A stretch of DNA of 27,455 nucleotides. It comes from an uncultured Lachnospiraceae bacterium (GTDB lineage Bacteria; Bacillota; Clostridia; Lachnospirales; Lachnospiraceae). A program made the position numbers and the translations under genes. The notes under the pieces were generated by a model. The model saw only the letters and a program-made list of their open reading frames with translations. It ran no database searches and had not been told where the DNA came from. Shown here piece by piece: positions 15,607-23,278 of the stretch; the stretch's first letter is position 1, and each line of letters opens with the position of its first letter. The stretch spans positions 1-27,455 of the forward strand of contig CAJTOK010000052.1 in the NCBI GenBank assembly GCA_910577825.1, given 5' to 3'.

Positions 15607-16332
15607 TTAAAGCTGTGAAAATACTTCCCCAAGAGGGCATTGTATTAAAAGGTCTGCCTGGCTGTCAAGCGGTGTAGCAGATTTATTGATTAGTACAAGT
15701 TTGTTGCCTTTATAATATTGCAGAAGCCCGGCAGCAGGGTAAACCGCAAGCGAAGTACCTCCTACAATTAATACATCAGCAGCTTCTATGGCGGCTACAG
15801 AAGCATTTATAGTATTATTATCAAGCCCTTCTTCATATAAGACGACATCAGGCTTAATAGTACCGCCGCATTTACATAAAGGTATGCCTGTAGAAGATGT
15901 GATAGCACCAATATCATAAAATTCATGGCATTTCATGCAATAATTCCTAAGAACCGAACCATGCAGTTCATAAACAGTTTTACTGCCAGCTTTCTGGTGA
16001 AGCCCGTCTATATTCTGGGTAATTACAGCTTTAAGCTTCCCTTGTTCTTCCAGTTCTGCCAGTTTTAAATGCGTAATATTAGGCTCTGCATCTGTACAAA
16101 TCATTTTATCACGGTAAAATTTGTAAAATTCTTCTGTCTTTTTGCGGAAAAAAGTGTGGCTTAGTATTGTTTCAGGCGGGTAATCATATTTCTGGTGGTA
16201 TAACCCGTCTGTGCTGCGGAAGTCAGGTATGCCGCTTTCAGTTGAAACACCTGCCCCGCCAAAAAATACAATACTATTGCCTGTATTAACCCAGTTTTTT
16301 AAAGTCTGTATATTTTCTTTAATATCATTCAT
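15607..16332 (-). CDS. NAD-dependent protein deacylase (sirtuin, CobB-like)
   Basis: A cytoplasmic sirtuin of 241 aa, full length for the bacterial family. It removes acyl groups from protein lysines using NAD+, giving nicotinamide and O-acyl-ADP-ribose. The NAD-binding motifs are GGAGVSTESGIPDFRS (25-40) and TQNIDGLHQKAG (105-116), with catalytic H124 in ELHGS. A zinc site is formed by C132, C135, C153 and C155 (the last pair is CxC, not CxxC), and GTSLAVYPAAGL closes the Rossmann part. AAGGAGG lies upstream with good spacing. The first 8 nt overlap the end of the AbrB-type gene, so the two are translationally coupled. Confidence 0.95.
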   Translation of the reverse strand: MNDIKENIQTLKNWVNTGNSIVFFGGAGVSTESGIPDFRSTDGLYHQKYDYPPETILSHTFFRKKTEEFYKFYRDKMICTDAEPNITHLKLAELEEQGKLKAVITQNIDGLHQKAGSKTVYELHGSVLRNYCMKCHEFYDIGAITSSTGIPLCKCGGTIKPDVVLYEEGLDNNTINASVAAIEAADVLIVGGTSLAVYPAAGLLQYYKGNKLVLINKSATPLDSQADLLIQCPLGEVFSQL

Positions 16333-16600
16333 TAAATTCCTCCTTAATTTCCATTCCTGCTATTCCAGCCATTTCCATAATAGATTTCTTAGAAACCTTC
16401 TTGCCACAATACTCTATTAAATCATTTTTTTCCCCTGTAAAGATATCTACAGGTTCGTATTTTGAAAGTATAATTTTATCATCTTGTATTGATATCTCAA
16501 TAAAATCCCTTTCAGCTATATGAAGTGTGCGCCTCAGTTCGATAGGCAGTGTTATCCTGCCTAGTTCATCAAGTTTTCTTACTATTCCTGTTTCTTTCAT
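16325..16600 (-). CDS. AbrB/SpoVT-type transcriptional regulator
   Basis: A 91-aa protein with an N-terminal swapped-hairpin AbrB domain: TGIVRKLDELGRITLPIELRR, then HIAERDFIEISIQDDKIILSKY. A C-terminal extension of about 40 residues includes DLIEYCGKKVSKKSI. The DELGRI(T/V)(L/I)P core is the standard transition-state regulator signature. The start has AAAGGAGG 8-9 nt upstream. It is the first gene of the sirtuin/TSCPD operon and overlaps the sirtuin start by 8 nt. Autoregulation is common in the family; the target here is not visible. Confidence 0.9.
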   Translation of the reverse strand: MKETGIVRKLDELGRITLPIELRRTLHIAERDFIEISIQDDKIILSKYEPVDIFTGEKNDLIEYCGKKVSKKSIMEMAGIAGMEIKEEFNE

Positions 16601-16626
16601 TATAAATGCCTCCTTTTATTAAGCTG

Positions 16627-16655
16627 AATATAACACATATTAGTAAAAATGGCAA
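16627..16655 (-). promoter_or_regulatory. Promoter of the abrB-type/sirtuin/TSCPD operon
   Basis: On the minus strand: TTGCCA (16655-16650), 17-nt spacer, TATATT (16632-16627) preceded by TGT (extended -10). The expected start lies about 20 nt upstream of the ATG at 16600. Confidence 0.7.
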
Positions 16656-16667
16656 ATATAAAAACAG

Positions 16668-16700
16668 AAAATCCCCAGAGATGCCTCTCCGGAGATTTTT
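16668..16700. terminator. Terminator after the beta-glucosidase gene, possibly bidirectional
   Basis: An imperfect hairpin (AAAATC near 16668 pairing with GATTTT near 16694-16699, plus an AGAG/CTCT inner stem) has T-rich sequence after it on the minus strand and TTTTT on the plus strand. It lies between the beta-glucosidase stop and the abrB-type promoter, and would insulate the two minus-strand units. Confidence 0.6.
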
Positions 16701-16724
16701 GGATGAATTAACTTATTTTGACGT

Positions 16725-16751
16725 TGCATGTTAATTTTAAAATTAAATGCA
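16725..16751. repeat. AT-rich palindrome downstream of the beta-glucosidase gene
   Basis: A 16-bp perfect palindrome, TTAATTTTAAAATTAA (16731-16746), is extended by TGCAT on the left and ATGCA on the right, with one unpaired G at 16730. It is unlike a terminator because it has almost no GC pairs. It may be a protein-binding site or the 3' stem of the beta-glucosidase mRNA. Confidence 0.55.
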
Positions 16752-16805
16752 GGAAATGTCAATAGAAAACACTAAATATAAATGTGACATTAATATGGCA
16801 GTTTA

Positions 16806-19106
16806 TTAGTTTAAACTTATGCTATTATTTAACTTTTTAAGTGCCAGCTGTATATCTTCATACTTTAGCGCTTTGCTGCTGAATGAAAGTATGGAGTGTA
16901 CTGGTGTTTCCTCAAATGCTGTTTTTAGCTGTTTTATTATCTCTTCATCTGTGCCGTTGTTCTTTTCATCTGCTTTGCTTTTAAGAAGCATTTCATCAAG
17001 CGGGCTGGTATTGTCTGCAAAAAGCTCTATATCTTTGCAGGTTGTTGTGTCACAGGCATGGAATGGGAGTTTTTGTGATGATATGATTTTAATATCTGAA
17101 GAGCATCTTATATCACGTGAAGATGCGCCTATAAGTATCCCATAAGTGCCGCTTTCAACAAACCAGTCTTTTAAAGTTTCATTATAGTATGCAAATGAAC
17201 GGAAACAAAGTTCCATACAGACAGTTTTTGTTTCTCCTGGCTCTAAAAATACTTTGTCAAAGTTTTTAAGTTCTTTTTCAGGCCTGTTTTCAAGTCCAAT
17301 AAAGTTCTTGACATATAGCTGTACAATTTCAGCGCCCGCCATGTTCCCGGTATTGGTAATATCAACATATACTTTGATTTTATCTGTATCACATGCGTTA
17401 AGTGTTAAAGGATTGCCATTTGTAATAACGCCATCTTTTTCTATAGATATATTGCTATACCTGAATGTTGTGTAGCTTAAACCATGCCCGAACGGGAACA
17501 GTACATCCATATTTCTTTTATCGTAGTACCTGTAGCCAATAAATATTCCTTCGCTGTAGTGCACTTTGTCCCTGCTTCCTGGAAAATCCAGGTATGAAGG
17601 GTTATCTTCAAGGCGGAGCGGGAAGGTTTCGGCAAGCTTCCCAGAAGGGTTTGCCTTGCCAAACAGTAAATCTGCTGCTGCAGCACCGCTTGCCTGTCCT
17701 GCAAGGTACATTTCAAGGACTGCACCTGCCTTGCCAAGCCATGGCATAAGGACTGGTGAACCATTATGGAGTACAACAACAATGTTTTTCTGTACTTTAT
17801 AGATTTCTTCAATAAGATGGTTCTGGCATTCTGGCATATCAAGGTGTGTACGGTCAAAGCCCTCGCTTTCAAAGGAATCAGGAAGCCCTGCAAATATTAC
17901 TGCAACATCTGCATCTGCAGCATTCTTTACTGCTTCTTCTAAAAGACTTTTGTCTGTTTCATCTTTATCTGTATTATAGCCTTGTGAATAAGTATAATTG
18001 TATTGGTTTCCTAAAGCTTCAAGTGCGCTTTCTGTTTTAAAACAGTTAATATGGCTTGAACCGCCGCCCTGTATCCTTGGGATATCTGCAAACTTTCCTA
18101 TAACTGCAATTTTTTCATTGCCAGATAAAGGCAGTATTCCGTTGTTTTTAAGAAGTACAGCAGAATTTACAGCAGTATTTTTAGCAAGGCGGTGGTGTTC
18201 TTCTTTATTATATGTGGTTTGTTTTTTATTAGTTACTGACTTGTCCGCTAATTCCAGAACCCTTCTTACAGCTTTGTCAAGCACTTCTTCAGGGAGTGAG
18301 CCGTCCTTTACTGCGGCAACAAGCAGCTTGTCTGTTTCGCCGTGGCTTGAAGGCATTTCAAGGTCAAGGCCTGCTTTAATTGCTTCTATGCGGTTGTTCA
18401 TAGCGCCCCAGTCAGTCATTACAAGGCCTTTAAATCCCCATTCATCACGCAGCACTTTATTAAGAAGCCAGTTATTTTCACAGGAATATGTACCGTTAAT
18501 CCTGTTATAGCTGCACATAATAGTCCATGGCTGTGCCTTTTTAACTACTTTTTCAAATGCTGCAAGGTATATTTCCCTTAAAGTCCTCTCATCCATTTCT
18601 GAACTTATACTCATCCTGCGCCATTCCTGGTTATTGGCAGCAAAATGTTTAAGGCTTGTGCCTGCCCCCTGGCTTTGTACACCATTTACAAATGCTGCAC
18701 CAAGTTCGCCTGCAAGATAAGGGTCTTCTGAATAATATTCAAAATTGCGCCCGCACAGGGGGGAGCGTTTCATATTAATGCCAGGGCCTAACAGTACGTT
18801 AATATCTTCTGACTGGCATTCTTCACCCAGTGCAGCCCCGGCTTTGTAAATAAGTTCCCTGTCAAATGAACATGCCATTGCAGATGCAGTAGGGAAGCAT
18901 ACTGCTTTTATGCTTTCATCAGGGCCAATCTGGTATGTGGTTTCATCCTGTTTGCGCAGCCCGTGCGGGCCGTCTGAAAGCATTACTGCAGGAAGCCCGG
19001 TTCTTTCTATTGCTTCTGTATGCCAGGAATCCGCACCAGAACACAGGGATGCTTTTTCTTCAAGGGACAGATGGTTTAAAATTTCTTCAATGTTTAGATT
19101 TCCCAT
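16806..19106 (-). CDS. GH3 family beta-glucosidase
   Basis: A cytoplasmic glycosidase of 766 aa with no signal peptide. The N-terminal barrel has the substrate-binding LSDGPHGLR (43-51) and KHFAANNQE (153-161), and the nucleophile Asp at about 232 in LVMTDWGA. A second alpha/beta domain holds the candidate acid/base region FESEGFDR. A fibronectin-III-like domain (including ENRPEKELKNFDKVFLEPGET) follows, with a C-terminal helical extension of about 90 residues. GH3 enzymes of this form release glucose, and sometimes xylose or arabinose, from the non-reducing ends of oligosaccharides. An AAGGAG site is present but with a long 13-nt spacer. It is a single-gene unit, divergent from rpoB, with a terminator downstream; no sugar transporter or regulator is adjacent. 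Confidence 0.94.
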   Translation of the reverse strand: MGNLNIEEILNHLSLEEKASLCSGADSWHTEAIERTGLPAVMLSDGPHGLRKQDETTYQIGPDESIKAVCFPTASAMACSFDRELIYKAGAALGEECQSEDINVLLGPGINMKRSPLCGRNFEYYSEDPYLAGELGAAFVNGVQSQGAGTSLKHFAANNQEWRRMSISSEMDERTLREIYLAAFEKVVKKAQPWTIMCSYNRINGTYSCENNWLLNKVLRDEWGFKGLVMTDWGAMNNRIEAIKAGLDLEMPSSHGETDKLLVAAVKDGSLPEEVLDKAVRRVLELADKSVTNKKQTTYNKEEHHRLAKNTAVNSAVLLKNNGILPLSGNEKIAVIGKFADIPRIQGGGSSHINCFKTESALEALGNQYNYTYSQGYNTDKDETDKSLLEEAVKNAADADVAVIFAGLPDSFESEGFDRTHLDMPECQNHLIEEIYKVQKNIVVVLHNGSPVLMPWLGKAGAVLEMYLAGQASGAAAADLLFGKANPSGKLAETFPLRLEDNPSYLDFPGSRDKVHYSEGIFIGYRYYDKRNMDVLFPFGHGLSYTTFRYSNISIEKDGVITNGNPLTLNACDTDKIKVYVDITNTGNMAGAEIVQLYVKNFIGLENRPEKELKNFDKVFLEPGETKTVCMELCFRSFAYYNETLKDWFVESGTYGILIGASSRDIRCSSDIKIISSQKLPFHACDTTTCKDIELFADNTSPLDEMLLKSKADEKNNGTDEEIIKQLKTAFEETPVHSILSFSSKALKYEDIQLALKKLNNSISLN

Positions 19107-19152
19107 ATTTTATTTTGTTCTCCTTATGGTTTAAAAAGATTTTGTTAAAAGC

Positions 19153-19181
19153 TTGACAGAAAAATATTTTGATGATAATAT
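19153..19181 (+). promoter_or_regulatory. Promoter of rpoBC
   Basis: TTGACA at 19153-19158 (perfect), 17-nt spacer, TAATAT at 19176-19181 preceded by TGA (extended -10). The expected start near 19188 gives an untranslated leader of about 158 nt before rpoB. The same -35 and -10 hexamers are used by both rRNA-type promoters at the end of the window. Confidence 0.7.
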
Positions 19182-19229
19182 GAAAAATGCACTATTGTGG
19201 CTGACTATACAATAAATTAAATCTGGATT

Positions 19230-19258
19230 ATTATAACATAATTTGCTTTAATTGAAAA
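19230..19258 (-). promoter_or_regulatory. Promoter of the beta-glucosidase gene
   Basis: On the minus strand: TTTTCA (19258-19253), 17-nt spacer, TATAAT (19235-19230) preceded by TGT (extended -10). The expected start near 19223 lies beyond the rpoB start at 19188, so the two transcripts would overlap by about 35 nt. Confidence 0.6.
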
Positions 19259-19345
19259 GCCCTTTTGCAAAATATACCAATATATGTTGTGTAAAAGATT
19301 ACTAATGCCACAAAATACTCTAAAAATTAAGGAGTGGAACATCGT

Positions 19346-22300
19346 ATGGAGAAGAACAGAATACGTCCGGTAAAAGTAGGCAATGGTTTAAGGATGAGTT
19401 ATGCCCATCAGAGTGAAGTTCTTGATATGCCTAACCTCATTGAGGTGCAGACTAATTCGTACCAGTGGTTTCTGGACGAAGGGTTAAAAGAGGTTTTCCG
19501 GGATATTTCCCCTATTTCTGATTTTGGCGGCCATCTTAGCCTTGAATTTGTGGATTTTGAACTTTGCAGGGATGAGATTAAGTATGATATCGACCAGTGC
19601 AAGGAAAGGGATGCAACATATGCTGCGCCTTTAAAAGTTAAAGTCAGGCTGCATAATAAAGAAACAGAAGAAATCAAAGAGCATGAAATATTTATGGGAG
19701 ATTTGCCTTTGATGACTGCAACAGGCACATTTGTAATTAACGGGGCTGAACGTGTTATTGTCAGCCAGTTAGTACGTTCACCGGGCATATATTTTGCGGT
19801 AAGCCATGATAAGATAGGCAAGGAACTGTATTCTGCTACAGTAATACCAAACCGTGGTGCATGGCTTGAATATGAAACTGACTCCAACGATGTATTTTAT
19901 GTCCGTGTAGACAGGAACAGGAAAGTGCCTATTACTGTATTTTTAAGGTCACTGGGCCTTGGCACTAATGAACAGATTAAGGAAATATTTGGTGAAGAGC
20001 CAAAGATTTTAGCAAGTATAGATAAAGATACAACAGATAATTACCAGGACGGGCTTCTTGAATTATATAAGAAACTGCGTCCAGGAGAGCCTTTGTCAGT
20101 TGACAGTGCAGAAAACCTTCTTAATGGTATGTTTTTTGACCCTAAGAGGTATGACCTGGCAAAGGTGGGGAGATATAAGTTTAATAAGAAACTTCATTTC
20201 AAGAACCGTATTGCAGGCTGTAAGCTTGCAGAGGATGTTGTAAACCCGCTGACAGGTGAAATTTACGGGCAGGGTACAGTTATTACAGAAGAAACTGCAA
20301 CAGAGATGCAGAACTGTGCTGTTCCTTATGTAATGATTGAATCAGAAGAAAGAACAGTAAAAGTCCTTTCTAACCTTATGGTGGATTTAAAGACATACCT
20401 TCCAGATACAGACCCAAAAGAAATTGGGGTAACGGAGGCTGTGTATTACCCGCTTTTAAAGCAGATTCTTGATGAAAATGATGATATAGAAGAAGTAAAG
20501 GAACTTATACAGTTTAATATTTCAGAGCTTGTGCCAAAGCATATTACTAAAGAGGATATATTTGCCTCAATTAATTATAATATCCATATAGAGTATGGCA
20601 TTGGCAATGATGATGATATAGACCACCTTGGCAACCGCCGCATACGTGCTGTAGGCGAACTTTTGCAGAACCAGTACCGTATAGGGCTTTCAAGGATGGA
20701 AAGGGTTGTGCGTGAAAGGATGTCCACACAGGATATTACTACAATTACAGCACAGTCACTTATAAATATTAAACCTGTAACAGCTGCTGTAAAGGAGTTC
20801 TTTGGAAGCTCCCAGCTGTCACAGTTTATGGACCAGAATAACCCGCTTAGTGAACTTACACATAAAAGGCGTCTGTCTGCATTAGGCCCTGGCGGTCTTT
20901 CAAGGGACAGGGCAGGATTTGAGGTAAGGGACGTGCACTATACGCATTATGGGCGCATGTGTCCTGTAGAAACGCCTGAAGGGCCTAATATCGGGCTTAT
21001 CAATTCGCTGGCATCTTATGCACGTATTAATGAGTATGGCTTTATAGAAGCACCATACCGTAAGCTTGATAAAACTGACCCGGCAAACCCTGTAGTAACC
21101 AACGAGGTTGTATATCTTTCTGCCGATGAAGAAGATAAATATGTGGTTGCACAGGCAAATGAAGAACTTGATACAGACGGGCATTTTGTAAGGAATAATG
21201 TATCCGGGCGTTTCAGGGAGGAAACTTCCGAGTTCCAGAAGTCCAAGATAGACTTAATGGATGTATCACCTAAAATGGTATTTTCAGTTGCTACAGCCAT
21301 GATACCATTCCTTGAAAATGATGATGCCAACCGTGCACTTATGGGCTCTAACATGCAGCGCCAGGCTGTGCCGCTGCTTGTAACAGAAGCACCTGCGGTT
21401 GGTACAGGCATGGAACTTAAAGCAGCAGTTGACTCGGGAAACTGTGTTATTGCCAGAGAAGATGGCATTATTGAACGTTCTGCTTCTAATGAGATTATAA
21501 TAAAGACACCAGCAGGTGCACGCCGCAGGTATAAGCTTGACAAATTCCAGCGCAGTAACCAGGGAACAAGTATGAACCAGAAGCCAATAGTAAATAAAGG
21601 TGACGAAGTAAAGGCAGGACAGGTTATTGCAGATGGCCCTTCAACATGTGGCGGTGAGATTGCACTTGGCAAGAACCCGCTTATAGGATTTATGACATGG
21701 GAAGGATATAATTACGAAGATGCCGTACTTCTTAGTGAAAGGCTTGTACAGGAAGATGTTTATACATCAGTCCATATTACTGAATATGAAGCAGAGGCAA
21801 GGGATACAAAGCTTGGCGCAGAAGAGATAACAAGGGACGTGCCAGGTGTTGGTGATGATGCACTTAAAGACCTTGACGAAAGAGGGATTATCCGTATTGG
21901 TGCAGAAGTGCGTGCAGGGGATATCCTTGTCGGCAAGGTTACACCAAAGGGTGAAACAGAGCTTACAGCAGAAGAAAGGCTTCTGCGTGCTATTTTTGGT
22001 GAAAAAGCACGTGAAGTAAGGGATACTTCATTAAAAGTACCACATGGTGAGTTTGGCATAATTGTTGATGCCAAAGTATTTACAAGGGAAAATGGTGATG
22101 AACTCCCTCCTGGTGTCAATGAAACAGTACGTATCTATATAGCACAGAAGCGTAAAATCCAGGTTGGTGACAAAATGGCAGGCCGCCATGGCAACAAGGG
22201 TGTTGTTTCAAGGGTACTTCCTGTTGAGGATATGCCATTCCTTCCAAACGGGCGTCCGCTTGATATTGTGCTTAACCCCCTGGGTGTGCCTTCACGTATG

Positions 22301-23257
22301 AATATCGGCCAGGTGCTTGAAATACATTTAAGCCTTGCCGCCAAAGTGCTGGGATTTAATGTTGCAACCCCTGTATTTGACGGGGCTAATGAAACTGATA
22401 TTATGGATACCCTTGAAGTTGCCAATGATTATGTAAATACACCTCTTAACAAGGAGGAGCTGGAGCAGGCACTGGAAAAGGCAGAAAATGAACAGGATGA
22501 AGAGGAAATAAAGAGATTAAAAGATATAGTCCCGTTTGAAGATAAATATTCAGGCATACTGGGCCCTGATGTTATGAAATACCTTATAGAAAATAAGGAA
22601 TACCGCAAGGAATGGGAAGGAGTGCCGATTAACCGTGACGGAAAGGTAGAGCTGCGTGACGGGCGCACTGGTGAATATTTTGACGGGGCTGTCACAGTAG
22701 GTTTCATGCACTACCTTAAACTCCACCATCTTGTTGACGATAAGATACATGCACGTTCCACAGGCCCTTACTCACTTGTAACACAGCAGCCTCTTGGCGG
22801 TAAGGCACAGTTTGGCGGGCAGCGTTTTGGTGAAATGGAAGTATGGGCACTTGAAGCTTATGGCGCTGCTTATACCCTCCAGGAAATCCTTACTGTCAAG
22901 TCGGATGATGTAATCGGGCGTGTTAAGACATATGAGGCTATTATTAAAGGTGACAATATATCTGAACCAGGAATACCAGAATCATTTAAGGTGTTATTAA
23001 AAGAATTACAGGCACTTGCCCTTGATGTTACTGTTCTTGATGAAAAAGGTAACGAGGTTAAGCTTGGCGAGGAAATAGAAGAAGATGGCGATGCAGAAAT
23101 CAAGCCATTAATTGAGGGTGACGACAATTTTGCCTTTGGAGATGGTGAATCATTTGAATCTGCAGGATTTACTGAAGGAAGCGCAGAGGAGCTTGAAGAT
23201 GCTTCATTTGACGCATTTGAAGAAGATGATTTAATTCCAGTTCCAGATTTTGATTAG
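19346..23257 (+). CDS. rpoB: RNA polymerase beta subunit
   Basis: A 1303-aa core RNA polymerase subunit in the cytoplasm. Hallmarks include the rifampicin region SQLSQFMDQNNPLSELTHKRR (residues about 489-509), followed by LSALGPGGLSRDRAGFEVRDVH, then CPVETPEGPNIGLINSLA, GDKMAGRHGNKGVVSR and, near the end, GGKAQFGGQRFGEMEVWALEAYGA. Residues matching E. coli D516, H526 and S531 (here D496, H506, S511) are wild type, so common rifampicin-resistance changes are absent. A charged, coiled-coil-like stretch (about 1035-1060) and a long acidic tail are present. The start at 19346 is ATG with AAGGAG 11 nt upstream; an in-frame GTG at 19334 overlaps that site. The usual rplJ-rplL genes are not upstream. 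rpoC follows after 21 nt. Confidence 0.98.
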   Translation: MEKNRIRPVKVGNGLRMSYAHQSEVLDMPNLIEVQTNSYQWFLDEGLKEVFRDISPISDFGGHLSLEFVDFELCRDEIKYDIDQCKERDATYAAPLKVKVRLHNKETEEIKEHEIFMGDLPLMTATGTFVINGAERVIVSQLVRSPGIYFAVSHDKIGKELYSATVIPNRGAWLEYETDSNDVFYVRVDRNRKVPITVFLRSLGLGTNEQIKEIFGEEPKILASIDKDTTDNYQDGLLELYKKLRPGEPLSVDSAENLLNGMFFDPKRYDLAKVGRYKFNKKLHFKNRIAGCKLAEDVVNPLTGEIYGQGTVITEETATEMQNCAVPYVMIESEERTVKVLSNLMVDLKTYLPDTDPKEIGVTEAVYYPLLKQILDENDDIEEVKELIQFNISELVPKHITKEDIFASINYNIHIEYGIGNDDDIDHLGNRRIRAVGELLQNQYRIGLSRMERVVRERMSTQDITTITAQSLINIKPVTAAVKEFFGSSQLSQFMDQNNPLSELTHKRRLSALGPGGLSRDRAGFEVRDVHYTHYGRMCPVETPEGPNIGLINSLASYARINEYGFIEAPYRKLDKTDPANPVVTNEVVYLSADEEDKYVVAQANEELDTDGHFVRNNVSGRFREETSEFQKSKIDLMDVSPKMVFSVATAMIPFLENDDANRALMGSNMQRQAVPLLVTEAPAVGTGMELKAAVDSGNCVIAREDGIIERSASNEIIIKTPAGARRRYKLDKFQRSNQGTSMNQKPIVNKGDEVKAGQVIADGPSTCGGEIALGKNPLIGFMTWEGYNYEDAVLLSERLVQEDVYTSVHITEYEAEARDTKLGAEEITRDVPGVGDDALKDLDERGIIRIGAEVRAGDILVGKVTPKGETELTAEERLLRAIFGEKAREVRDTSLKVPHGEFGIIVDAKVFTRENGDELPPGVNETVRIYIAQKRKIQVGDKMAGRHGNKGVVSRVLPVEDMPFLPNGRPLDIVLNPLGVPSRMNIGQVLEIHLSLAAKVLGFNVATPVFDGANETDIMDTLEVANDYVNTPLNKEELEQALEKAENEQDEEEIKRLKDIVPFEDKYSGILGPDVMKYLIENKEYRKEWEGVPINRDGKVELRDGRTGEYFDGAVTVGFMHYLKLHHLVDDKIHARSTGPYSLVTQQPLGGKAQFGGQRFGEMEVWALEAYGAAYTLQEILTVKSDDVIGRVKTYEAIIKGDNISEPGIPESFKVLLKELQALALDVTVLDEKGNEVKLGEEIEEDGDAEIKPLIEGDDNFAFGDGESFESAGFTEGSAEELEDASFDAFEEDDLIPVPDFD

Positions 23258-23278
23258 TTAACCGGATGGAGGGTTATT

